Assembly: GCF_027923765.1 (NCBI RefSeq)
Contig: NZ_AP026709.1
Span: 2,661,501 to 2,725,500, forward strand
Direction of reading: 5' to 3'
DNA length: 64,000 bases
Source of the DNA: Pseudodesulfovibrio nedwellii
GTDB taxonomy: Bacteria; Desulfobacterota; Desulfovibrionia; Desulfovibrionales; Desulfovibrionaceae
The notes beneath the pieces were generated by a model, which saw nothing but the letters and a program-made list of their open reading frames with translations, did not search any database and was not told where the DNA came from. Position numbers and translations under genes: made by a program. Positions 56,696-64,000 of the stretch are shown here, piece by piece (within the stretch, counting starts at the first letter, position 1; each line of letters opens with the position of its first letter).

Positions 56696-57873
56696 TATTT
56701 GTCCCCCGTGATTTCGTTGCTGACCCGATTGAGAAAGCCGGAGAGCAGCCCGTTGAGGCGATCATTGGGCAACAGAAATGCATCGTGACCCCATGGCGCC
56801 TCGATTTCGCAGAAACTGACATCCAGCCCGTTTTTTTTCATGGCTTTGACCATGGCCTTGGATTGGTAGGTCGGATAGAGCCAGTCCGATGTGAATGAGA
56901 TAACCAGATAGCGGCATGATGCGCGGGAAAATGCTGAGACGAGAGACCCTTCGCCGTGCTGGTTTTCCAAATTGAAATAGTCGGCGGCCTTGGTCAGATA
57001 GAGGAAAGAATTGGCGTCGAATCGATCAACAAATTTATTGCCTTGATAACGCAAATAGCTTTCGACCTGAAAATCGGCCTCGAAATCAAAGGAAAGTTCG
57101 ACGCGATCCTGAAGTCGGCGGTCGAATTTGTGGCGCATGGATTCATCGGACAGATAGGTGATGTGTCCGACCATGCGGGCCACGGCCAGCCCATGCTCGG
57201 GGCGGCCAGTCTCGTAATAATCGCCCTTGTTCCATGTGGGGTCGGCCATGATGGCTTGCCGCGCGACTTCGTTGAAGGCGATGGCTTGGGCCGAGTGCTT
57301 GGTGGTGGTGGCGAGTGGCAGGGCAGCGCGGACTCGATCGGGATACCGTACAGACCATTCAAGGACTTGCATGCCGCCGACGGAACCGCCTGCAACGGCC
57401 AAAAGTGTGTCGATGCCGAGGTGATCGACAAGCCGACGCTGGCAGCGCACCATGTCGCCGATAGTTACCACCGGGAAAGAGGTTCCGTATGGGTGGTTGG
57501 TTTCCGGGTTGCGTGTCATTGGTCCGGTGGACCCCATGCACCCGCCAATGGTGTTGGAACAAATGATGAAATATTTGTCCGTGTCGATGGGCTTGCCCGG
57601 TCCGACCATGAGATCCCACCAACCTGGCTTGGGATCTTCTTCATTGTAATATCCGGCAACATGGGAGTCACCGGTCAGGGCGTGACAAACGAGGATGGCG
57701 TTGGACTTGTCCTCGTTCAGCGTGCCGCAGGTCTCATAGGCCAGTGTTACCGATGGAAGAGTGCGGCCTGAATCCAGAGTCAGTCCAGAACCGCCTTCGT
57801 CAAACGTGAAGGTTTCTTTCTTGACCAGTCCCACGGATGGCCCGTCAGCATTGTGTTCAATATATTCGCTCAT
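56695..57873 (-). CDS. metX: Homoserine O-acetyltransferase
   Basis: Acetylates homoserine with acetyl-CoA (or succinylates in some relatives) to begin methionine synthesis. 392 residues, alpha/beta hydrolase fold with nucleophile Ser in AGGSVGGMQVLEW, Asp in SFTSDWLYPTYQS and His in APWGHDAFLLP. VCHALTGDSHVAGYYNEED (oxyanion side) fits. It is coupled to metW. The stop of the MarR gene lies only 46 bp upstream, so it may be on the same transcript. Confidence 0.97.
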   Translation of the reverse strand: MSEYIEHNADGPSVGLVKKETFTFDEGGSGLTLDSGRTLPSVTLAYETCGTLNEDKSNAILVCHALTGDSHVAGYYNEEDPKPGWWDLMVGPGKPIDTDKYFIICSNTIGGCMGSTGPMTRNPETNHPYGTSFPVVTIGDMVRCQRRLVDHLGIDTLLAVAGGSVGGMQVLEWSVRYPDRVRAALPLATTTKHSAQAIAFNEVARQAIMADPTWNKGDYYETGRPEHGLAVARMVGHITYLSDESMRHKFDRRLQDRVELSFDFEADFQVESYLRYQGNKFVDRFDANSFLYLTKAADYFNLENQHGEGSLVSAFSRASCRYLVISFTSDWLYPTYQSKAMVKAMKKNGLDVSFCEIEAPWGHDAFLLPNDRLNGLLSGFLNRVSNEITGDK

Positions 57874-57919
57874 GTCGTGAAAGTACGGCAGAGCGGTTTA
57901 GGGGTCAATGGTCAGGCTG

Positions 57920-58330
57920 TTAGAACTCTTTGTTCATGATTTTCAGACAGCGTAACAGGGTGTCGTGGTCTTCAGGTGGACAGGCTCCGATGAGTTCTTC
58001 GGTCAGCTGCAAATGCAGCCTGTCGTGTTCTTCGAAGAGGGCGTCTCCCTTGTCCGTCAATTCGACGTTGATGGACCGACGATCAGTGTCGTGGGGCTTG
58101 CGGCGAACGCATCCCTTTGACTCCAGCCTGTCCACAAGCACAGTCAGTGTACCTGTGGTGATGCCCATGGCTTCGGCCAGCTCTTTCATACGCATGGCTC
58201 CATGGATGCCGAGAATTTCCAGAGTATGCATTTGTGGCAGGGTCATGCCCTTTTCCCGCACCACATCGTGTTCCCACGATGAGAGTTTTTCAAAGAATTC
58301 GATAATGGCGTGGTTGATTTCGTTGATCAT
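57920..58330 (-). CDS. MarR family transcriptional regulator
   Basis: 136 residues with the winged helix MRMKELAEAMGITTGTLTVLVDRLESKGCVRRKPHDTDRR (helix-turn-helix then wing), flanked by dimerisation helices (HAIIEFFEKLSSWEHDV; HLQLTEELIGACPPED). It begins 9 bp after the histidine-rich exporter gene and is in its operon, so it likely controls the exporter through the repeat sites near 59094-59140. Ligand could be a metal or sulfur compound. Confidence 0.9.
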   Translation of the reverse strand: MINEINHAIIEFFEKLSSWEHDVVREKGMTLPQMHTLEILGIHGAMRMKELAEAMGITTGTLTVLVDRLESKGCVRRKPHDTDRRSINVELTDKGDALFEEHDRLHLQLTEELIGACPPEDHDTLLRCLKIMNKEF

Positions 58331-58339
58331 GGTCGTCTC

Positions 58340-59065
58340 CTAAGTCGTAGATGTATACAGACTGTATGCACCAAAGGCTATGGTCATGACACCGGCAGTC
58401 CGCATGACCATTGGTTCGACCCAATCCTGTTCAAGTGTGCGAACGAAACCCGCGGCCTTGTATATCGCATAGATGACCGTTCCAAGAGCGGCGGCCGTGC
58501 CGATAGCATATGCACCGAATACCATAGTTCCTTTGAGGAGACTCCCAGAGTCCAGAGCATATGTATACATGATAGCCACGGTTGGGCATGGCACGATCAT
58601 GTTGACGAAACCAATGGAGAATAATCCCCACGTTGTGATGGTATGGGCAGAAGGAGCCTTGTGCGTGTGGCCACAACTACCGTGGCCGTGCTGACATGTG
58701 TGTTCGTGCTCATTCTTGTGTGAGTGCGTATGTCCGTGGTCGTGGTTATGCAGCAGGGAAGGTTTGACGATAAGGATGAGTCCAAGTGTAAGGAGTACCC
58801 CAAAGGTGATGATATCAATATAAAAGGAAAAGGATGCCGGGATTGCCAAAGAAATGGAACCGAGGGTCAGGCCGATGATAAGACAGGCGAGGGAAGTGCC
58901 TGTAATGAATGCTGAGGTCAGGGAGAACACTCGTTTTCCGTTTTTTTCGCCATATACAAATGGAGCCAGAACCAGCCACGAATGACCGCATGGATTTATG
59001 CCGTGAACAAGGCCGAGCACGATACTACTCTGAAGGGCTACCCAGAAAATTGAATCTAAAGGCAT
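58340..59065 (-). CDS. Membrane exporter with a histidine-rich loop (NicO/TauE-SafE-like)
   Basis: 241 residues from ATG 59065 (MPLDSIFW), AGAG in front. Six or seven membrane helices; an LVHGINPCGHSWLVLAPF segment in helix 1-2 resembles the NicO and TauE/SafE families. Between helices is a metal-binding loop with about fifteen His in 40 residues (HNHDHGHTHSHKNEHEHT and CQHGHGSCGHTHKAPSAH), as in Ni/Co/Zn exporters such as RcnA. A metal exporter is the best guess; sulfite or sulfonate export is an alternative. Its regulator is the next gene. Confidence 0.8.
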   Translation of the reverse strand: MPLDSIFWVALQSSIVLGLVHGINPCGHSWLVLAPFVYGEKNGKRVFSLTSAFITGTSLACLIIGLTLGSISLAIPASFSFYIDIITFGVLLTLGLILIVKPSLLHNHDHGHTHSHKNEHEHTCQHGHGSCGHTHKAPSAHTITTWGLFSIGFVNMIVPCPTVAIMYTYALDSGSLLKGTMVFGAYAIGTAAALGTVIYAIYKAAGFVRTLEQDWVEPMVMRTAGVMTIAFGAYSLYTSTT

Positions 59066-59093
59066 ATGAATCTCTTTTGTTTGAATGTGGTAT

Positions 59094-59140
59094 AGTTTGA
59101 ATGCCAAGATATATATTTATAGTTTAGTTTGATAGTCAAG
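59094..59140 (-). promoter_or_regulatory. Promoter and paired repeats upstream of the exporter-marR operon
   Basis: Two direct 15-base repeats, AGTTTGAATGCCAAG (59094-59108) and AGTTTGATAGTCAAG (59126-59140), sit 32 bp apart (about three helix turns). On the minus strand the first one gives -35 TTGACT (59139-59134), with ATATAT (59116-59111) 17 bases later as -10. Each repeat contains TTGA-CTA-TCAA or a relative, a short dyad of the MarR type. The sites therefore flank the -10. Confidence 0.6.
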
Positions 59141-59156
59141 GTAAAGTGGCAAAAAA

Positions 59157-59185
59157 AAGGAAACGCCTGTAATTAACGTTTCCTT
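59157..59185 (-). terminator. Terminator of the mscS gene
   Basis: AAGGAAACG pairs with CGTTTCCTT across an 11-base loop; on the minus strand an eight-T run follows. It stands about 55 bp after the MscS stop. Confidence 0.85.
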
Positions 59186-59240
59186 AGTGCTTTTAAAAGA
59201 CAGTAAATCAGTGTGTTATCGGATCGTCGAGGTTGGTTTA

Positions 59241-60551
59241 TCACTTCGATTTTTCGTTGTTTTCCAGCGTTACAGATAATTCCGAGCCGGACTTGAGGAA
59301 CAGGTCGCGTTGTGGGAACGGGAATTCGATGCCGTGTTCATGGAACAGGTTCCATATGTTGAGAAGTACCTCGCTTCGCACGTTGGCGACACCGCTTTCC
59401 GCGTCGCTGATCCAGATGCGGAGCTGGAGGTCTACTGAATTGTCACCGAAACCGATGAGGCGAGAGGCCGGAGCGGGATTGCGGAGGGCGCGCTTGACGC
59501 CTGTGCATGCAGTGATCAGGAGCTCCAATGCCTTTTCGACATCGGAGTCATAGGCAATGCCTACCGGAATTTTGATACGGACGTTTTTGTCTTTGTGGGT
59601 CCAGTTAATGACCTCGCCGGAAATGAGTAGCTCGTTGGGAATGAGATATTCCATTCCATCACGGGTGAGGATGGAGGCGTAGCGTCCGTGCATCTCGCTG
59701 ACGACACCAAAGACCGTGCCGACCTCAATGGTGTCCCCCGGCTTGATGGATTTGTCCATGAGCAAGAGAATGCCTGCCACATAGTTGGAAAAGATGGTTT
59801 TGAGGCCGAACCCGATACCAACACCGAGTGCGCTTGAAAAAATGGCGAGGCTGGTCAGGTCGATGCCCACGCTGGACATGGCGAACAGGATGGCCGCTGT
59901 ATATAGCCCAGTTTTGACCGCTTTGGTCATGAGAACCTGAACCGAAGGAGACAATCCTGAAATGGCGTTAATACGGTTCGTGGCGAATTGAGCAACAATG
60001 ACTGCGGCCTGGAGGAACAGTGCGGCTAGCGCCATGCCTTTGATGACCCCAAAGGCCGTGAAGGACGTCTCGCCGACGGTGATGCGCAGGCCTTCCAGAA
60101 AACCCGTGATCGGGGAGAGCAATCCGAAGATGCTGAGGGCTGCGACGGTCCAGACTATCACAGCCACACCGCGTGCGAGTGTGTGGTTGGGCATCATGCT
60201 TGTCAGGAATCGGATAATGATCCAGGCCACAGCCAGATCGCTGGCTGCGTCAAGTACTCGGGGCGTTAAATCCATGGACCAGAATATCGCTGCGCAAACC
60301 TGCATTAAAACGATGAACAGGGCCACATTGCCAACGTCCACCAAGGCCCTGAGTAGGGAGCGGCCAAGGTCGTTTTTAATAGTATCGTCCACCCATGCGA
60401 ACAAGCGGCGTTCCAGACCTCGCCAAAGAAGGACTGTCAACAGATAGGCACCGAAAACGCATCCCCATTGGGCAAGCATTGCTCCGGTCAGTACCGTGGA
60501 GTGAAGCCAGTCACTGAGGAATTTGATCGCGAATTCTATTTTTTCTTGCAT
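59241..60551 (-). CDS. MscS family mechanosensitive ion channel
   Basis: 436 residues. Five or six N-terminal membrane helices, then the pore-lining helix and beta domain typical of MscS: AIFSSALGVGIGFGLKTIFSNYVAGILLL, then KPGDTIEVGTVFGVVSEMHGRYASIL and PNELLISGEVINWTHKD. Larger than E. coli MscS (286) because of additional TM helices at the start. It opens under hypo-osmotic stress. Confidence 0.94.
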   Translation of the reverse strand: MQEKIEFAIKFLSDWLHSTVLTGAMLAQWGCVFGAYLLTVLLWRGLERRLFAWVDDTIKNDLGRSLLRALVDVGNVALFIVLMQVCAAIFWSMDLTPRVLDAASDLAVAWIIIRFLTSMMPNHTLARGVAVIVWTVAALSIFGLLSPITGFLEGLRITVGETSFTAFGVIKGMALAALFLQAAVIVAQFATNRINAISGLSPSVQVLMTKAVKTGLYTAAILFAMSSVGIDLTSLAIFSSALGVGIGFGLKTIFSNYVAGILLLMDKSIKPGDTIEVGTVFGVVSEMHGRYASILTRDGMEYLIPNELLISGEVINWTHKDKNVRIKIPVGIAYDSDVEKALELLITACTGVKRALRNPAPASRLIGFGDNSVDLQLRIWISDAESGVANVRSEVLLNIWNLFHEHGIEFPFPQRDLFLKSGSELSVTLENNEKSK

Positions 60552-60575
60552 GGGCAGCCTTATGTCCGGTGAGTG

Positions 60576-61439
60576 TTAGCTTCGGGCTATCAGGTCGATA
60601 ACTGTTCCTGCAAACAAGGCCACGGAAATAATGCCGTTCATGGTGAAGAAGGCGACGTTTACACGACTCATGTCGTCGGGTTTGACGAGCAGGTGTTCGG
60701 CCATGAGAATAAGTCCCATTGCCGAGGCTGTGATGAAGTAGATGACGCCAAGGCCTGCGGCCCAGCCTGCAAGCAGGAAGAATGCTGCGGTGGTCGCATG
60801 ACTCAAGGTGGAGATGCCGAGTGCGGCAGGCACACCCAGTCTGGCCGGGATGGAAAACAGGTTTCGTTTGCGGTCAAAGTCTGCATCCTGACAGGCATAC
60901 AGCAAATCGAACCCTGCGACCCACATGGTCACGCCGCAAAAAAGCAGGACCGCGGGCAGCGTCACGGTTGGTTCTACACACAACCAGCCAGCAACCGGAG
61001 CCAATCCCAGTACCGAACCGAGTGCGAAGTGGCACCAGTAGGTGAACCGTTTGCAGAAGCTGTATGAGGCGGACATGATCAGGGCAACCGGCGACAGTTT
61101 GAGGCACAGAGGATTCATCATGGCGCAGGCAACGATGAAGACCACGGCGGTTCCCACAATGAACATCAAGGTGAAGGCCGTTGAGAGTTCGCCTGTAACC
61201 AGTTCTCGTTTCTGAGTGCGTGGATTTTCGCGGTCGATGTCGAGGTCCGCATATCTGTTGAAGGCCATGGCGAATGAGCGGACTGCGACCATGGCCACTG
61301 TCAGCACAACCAGATTGTAGAATCCCGGCCAGCCGTCTGCGGCCAGAAATGCGCCCATATATGCAAAAGGCAGGGCAAAGATCGAGTGTTCAATTTTGAT
61401 CATCCGGCACACCGTGCCGAGGTCTTTGACGAGTTTCAT
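60576..61439 (-). CDS. UbiA family prenyltransferase, 4-hydroxybenzoate polyprenyltransferase-like (MqnP-like)
   Basis: 287 residues, nine membrane helices. First aspartate-rich motif NRYADLDID at residues 61-69; second, CQDADFDRK, at about 187-195. Both bind the Mg-diphosphate of the polyprenyl donor. The sequence fits the MqnP type that prenylates 1,4-dihydroxy-6-naphthoate in the futalosine route to menaquinone, which Desulfovibrionaceae use; UbiA (ubiquinone) is the alternative but this group lacks ubiquinone. No other mqn gene is adjacent. Confidence 0.87.
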   Translation of the reverse strand: MKLVKDLGTVCRMIKIEHSIFALPFAYMGAFLAADGWPGFYNLVVLTVAMVAVRSFAMAFNRYADLDIDRENPRTQKRELVTGELSTAFTLMFIVGTAVVFIVACAMMNPLCLKLSPVALIMSASYSFCKRFTYWCHFALGSVLGLAPVAGWLCVEPTVTLPAVLLFCGVTMWVAGFDLLYACQDADFDRKRNLFSIPARLGVPAALGISTLSHATTAAFFLLAGWAAGLGVIYFITASAMGLILMAEHLLVKPDDMSRVNVAFFTMNGIISVALFAGTVIDLIARS

Positions 61440-61459
61440 GTGGTGCCTGTTTTTTATTA

Positions 61460-61903
61460 TTAATACCTGTTTATCAGCGTTGCCCCGATGATGAGGAGGA
61501 AAACGCCGGCTATTCTCTGCCAGGAAATGGTGTGTACGTTAAAGCTTATTAATCCGTAGTGGTCAAGGATCAAGGCGGCTATGAATTGTCCGGCCAGAAG
61601 CCATGCCATCATGGTCGCCGCGCCAAGTTTCCCCGCCAGAATGATGATGGCGAAGACAAAGAACGCGCCAAGTGCGCCGCCTGTCCACGCCCACAGCGGG
61701 GCAGATGTTGCCATGCCCAGAGATGGAACAGGTGCTTTGGTGGCGAATGCGTAGGCGATCAGGACCAATGTGCCGATGGCGAATGAGGCCGTGGCAGCCC
61801 AGACGGGGTCTCCCAGTGATCCTTTCAGTCGTAAATTGATACCTGCCTGTACCGGCATCATGGCTCCGGCCAGCAGGGCGAATATGACATACATCCATTT
61901 CAT
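61460..61903 (-). CDS. YdcZ/DUF606 family DMT transporter
   Basis: 147 residues from ATG 61903 with GGAG six bases upstream (the longer reading from 61936 lacks a site). Five membrane helices. GINLRLKGSLGDPVWAATASFAIGTL and GALGAFFVFAIIILAGKLGA are typical of the half-size DMT family DUF606, which works as a dimer. Substrate unknown. Confidence 0.85.
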   Translation of the reverse strand: MKWMYVIFALLAGAMMPVQAGINLRLKGSLGDPVWAATASFAIGTLVLIAYAFATKAPVPSLGMATSAPLWAWTGGALGAFFVFAIIILAGKLGAATMMAWLLAGQFIAALILDHYGLISFNVHTISWQRIAGVFLLIIGATLINRY

Positions 61904-62076
61904 GACGACTCCAGTGTGATTTGTCATTTGAAACACTATCGCTGTTTAATGCGTTCGTCCATGGCTTTGGGAGCGGAGTTACGCGGAATTGTTTGTTGTC
62001 TGTAACCGAAGCGGCACCCATTATTCCCTCGAAATCTTTATGAAGGTATCGAATCAATCAGACAAGGAGGACCCTA

Positions 62077-62424
62077 ATGACCAAGACACAGATCAAGGAA
62101 ATTCGTATGCACCTCGTACAGGGGTTGAACACCATGACAGAGCCTGACGTTGATGAAGCTCTGGTCGTGGAAAATTGTCCGGACGATACCGATTTTGCAT
62201 CTCAACTGGCTCAGCATGGGCTGAATGTATCAATACATCGACGTCGTGTGACACGAATTCGGGAGATGGAAGACGCACTTCGGCGGTTGGCAGAAACCGA
62301 TTACGGCGTGTGCGAGGAATGCGGCGAAGAGATTGGCGTAGCCCGACTCAAGGCCAATCCTGCGGCTCGGTTGTGTGTCCTTTGTCAGTCTGCGGCGGAA
62401 GAAGGGCTTACACGTTGTGCTTAA
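62077..62424 (+). CDS. DksA/TraR family C4-type zinc finger protein
   Basis: 115 residues. The C-terminal zinc finger reads CEECGEEIGVARLKANPAARLC-VLC, with two CxxC pairs, as in DksA/TraR. The N-terminal half (MTKTQIKEIRMHLVQGLNTM, SIHRRRVTRIREMEDALRRLAETDYG) forms the coiled-coil that enters the RNA polymerase secondary channel in DksA; the tip acidic DxxDxA is not evident. AAGGAGG precedes the ATG. The next gene begins 26 bp later. Confidence 0.92.
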   Translation: MTKTQIKEIRMHLVQGLNTMTEPDVDEALVVENCPDDTDFASQLAQHGLNVSIHRRRVTRIREMEDALRRLAETDYGVCEECGEEIGVARLKANPAARLCVLCQSAAEEGLTRCA

Positions 62425-62450
62425 CGCACTTTTTTCCCATGGAGGTTCCC

Positions 62451-64000
62451 ATGGCTGGCTTTAAGTTTTCCGTGGACATGCATGTTCATTCCAAATTTTC
62501 CACCCGTCCGTCGCAATGGATTTTGCAAAAGATCGGGTGCCCGGAAAGTTTCACCGAACCACTTGATTTGTACAACATTGCCCGCGCTCGTGGCATGGAT
62601 ATGGTCACGATCACTGATCATAACACCATTGATGGTGCGCTGGAGATAGCCCATTTGCCGGGGACATTTATTTCTGAGGAGATCACGACATATTTCCCGG
62701 AAGACAAGTGCAAGCTTCACGTGCTTGCTTATCATATATCCGAGTCGCAGCATGACGACATTCAACGATGCCGTGAGAATCTGTTCGATCTTGTTCCCTA
62801 CCTACGGGAACAGGGCATCGTCCATGTCCTGGCGCACCCGCTTTTTGCCGTCAACGACCGCCTGACGCCTGCCCATTTTGAGCAGGCGTTGCTGCTTTTT
62901 GACGTGTTTGAGGAAAATGGTACCCGCGACGCTCGGCAGAACAAGACGCTCCGGGATATCATCACCAAGCTGACGCCTATGGATATCGAGCGCATGTCAA
63001 ACACCTACGGCATCAAGCCTCATGGAGATGTCCCGTGGGAAAAAGGGCTGACCGGCGGGTCCGATGATCACAGCTCGCTCAACATTGCGCGCATGTATAC
63101 CCGGTTTACGGGTGGCCCGTGCATCAACAGTGTTTTGGACGGTGTGGTGAATCACACGTGCGCACCCGCAGGTACTCCGGCCACACCCCGCACCATGGCG
63201 CATAATCTGTACGGCATCGGCTATCAGTTCTATTGTTCACGCACGGGGAACATGCGTCCTGAGGTGTCGGAACATCTGTGCTTTCGATTTCTCAAGTCGA
63301 TACTGGCCCCGGGTGAGGAAAAGAAGCCGACGCTTTCCAGTTTTTTTCAGCGACTCATCGGGCGAGGCAAGGCTACTTTGCATAGAGAATACGGCCCGAG
63401 CGACTCCGTGCAGGAGCTGTTGCTCAAGGAAGCCGGGGATATTATCGCCCACGACCCTACGTTGATGCGTATTGCACAGGGCAATGTCAACGATGTGGTT
63501 GAGCTGGAAAAGGAATGGGCGCGATTTGTTTCACTTGCGGCCAACCGGGTTCTTTCCGAATTTGCGGATCGGACGCTGAACTCGGTGCTTGGCGCGAATC
63601 TGTTTGATGTTTTTCATTCCATTGGATCGGCGGGGTCGCTCTATGCCCTGCTTGCTCCATATTTTGTCGGGTATGATCTTTTCTCCTCGGAACGTAGTTT
63701 TTCTCGGGAATGCATGGCCCGGTTTCAGCATAAAAAGAGTTCTCGAACCGGCGATGATCTTAAAATAGCACATTTTACGGATACCTTTGACGAGATCAAT
63801 GGCGTGGCCCGGACCATTCGACAACAGCTCAAAATGGTGGCCCGTCACGGCAAGGATATGACCGTGATAACCTGCGGAGCCAATGCGGATGTTCCCGGTG
63901 CGGTCAGCTTTACTCCAGTAGGGCGGTTTTCTGTTCCTGAATACCCGGAAATAACGCTTTCCTATCCACCGTTTCTGGAAATGCTGACGCATTGTTTCGA
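62451..64000 (+). CDS. PHP-domain protein fused to a GT4-type glycosyltransferase (3' end outside window)
   Basis: The reading frame is open to the window end, with 516 complete codons. ATG 62451 has GGAGG seven bases upstream. Residues 1-260 form a PHP phosphoesterase domain: SVDMHVHSKFS, VTITDHNTIDG, LAHPLF and GGSDDHSSLN carry metal ligands. A linker of about 170 residues follows. From about residue 440 a glycosyltransferase domain begins with HFTDTFDEINGVARTIRQQL, the opening of a GT4 enzyme. The whole gene likely continues for some 1 kb past the window. The fusion links hydrolysis of a phosphate ester with sugar transfer; substrate unknown. Confidence 0.9.
   Translation, partial: MAGFKFSVDMHVHSKFSTRPSQWILQKIGCPESFTEPLDLYNIARARGMDMVTITDHNTIDGALEIAHLPGTFISEEITTYFPEDKCKLHVLAYHISESQHDDIQRCRENLFDLVPYLREQGIVHVLAHPLFAVNDRLTPAHFEQALLLFDVFEENGTRDARQNKTLRDIITKLTPMDIERMSNTYGIKPHGDVPWEKGLTGGSDDHSSLNIARMYTRFTGGPCINSVLDGVVNHTCAPAGTPATPRTMAHNLYGIGYQFYCSRTGNMRPEVSEHLCFRFLKSILAPGEEKKPTLSSFFQRLIGRGKATLHREYGPSDSVQELLLKEAGDIIAHDPTLMRIAQGNVNDVVELEKEWARFVSLAANRVLSEFADRTLNSVLGANLFDVFHSIGSAGSLYALLAPYFVGYDLFSSERSFSRECMARFQHKKSSRTGDDLKIAHFTDTFDEINGVARTIRQQLKMVARHGKDMTVITCGANADVPGAVSFTPVGRFSVPEYPEITLSYPPFLEMLTHCF

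Overview
This window is a gene-dense stretch of a bacterial chromosome, most likely from a free-living member of the Desulfovibrionaceae (Desulfovibrio/Pseudodesulfovibrio-like sulfate reducer). The grounds are the sum of a cytochrome bd-like protein fused to eight c-type haem motifs, a selenocysteine-containing SelD, a short MetH without the AdoMet reactivation domain and preceded by a SahR-like palindrome, and long hairpin repeats of the kind common between genes in this family. Assignment to a genus is inference. I see no rRNA, tRNA, CRISPR array, insertion sequence, prophage or integration site. About 56 protein genes are supported; the first (sigma-54 response regulator) and the last (PHP/glycosyltransferase fusion) run off the window.

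Layout. 1-8.7 kb: sigma-54 activator, geranylgeranyl-reductase-like flavoprotein, a DUF115/MAF protein, NAD synthetase, an Elp3-like radical SAM protein and an amidohydrolase. 9-12.7 kb: pyrB-pyrC (pyrimidine synthesis) and an HD-domain protein, closed by a 35-bp perfect-stem terminator. 13.1-16.7 kb: a two-gene membrane complex, a bd-type integral membrane subunit and a bd-like/octahaem cytochrome fusion. 16.9-22.4 kb: chemoreceptor, coaX, lipoprotein, enolase, small secreted protein. 22.5-28.6 kb: MATE exporter with a divergent MerR regulator, folD, an unrecognised protein, a DMT transporter and a periplasmic binding protein. 28.6-36.6 kb: PilZ protein, then a minus-strand run rpoH-like sigma factor, TPR lipoprotein, LolB-like lipoprotein, coiled-coil protein, rpiB, tkt, glpX (non-oxidative pentose phosphate and gluconeogenesis). 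36.9-46.4 kb: metH, YkgJ-type protein, rfaE2, selenoprotein selD, a large PAS hybrid kinase and rocD. 46.6-50.2 kb: tatD, a glycosyltransferase, a DMT transporter and a WbuC-like cupin. 50.3-55.8 kb: a surface-polysaccharide-like cluster (GNAT, polysaccharide deacetylase, SPASM/TPR radical SAM protein, two glycosyltransferases). 56-64 kb: metW-metX, MarR regulator with a histidine-rich metal exporter, MscS channel, UbiA-family prenyltransferase, YdcZ-like transporter, DksA/TraR zinc finger protein and the PHP-glycosyltransferase.

How they work together. Sulfur amino acid genes occur twice: metX-metW make and process O-acetylhomoserine, and metH closes the methyl cycle under a probable SAH-responsive operator. 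folD supplies one-carbon folates to the same cycle. selD supplies selenophosphate and itself needs selenocysteine insertion. Central carbon genes (eno, tkt, rpiB, glpX) fit an organism that makes sugars from small organic acids. The bd-like/octahaem pair is the most unusual electron-transfer module here. Between genes, a modular hairpin repeat family occurs at least seven times, mostly just after stop codons, and its arms differ between copies yet remain self-complementary.
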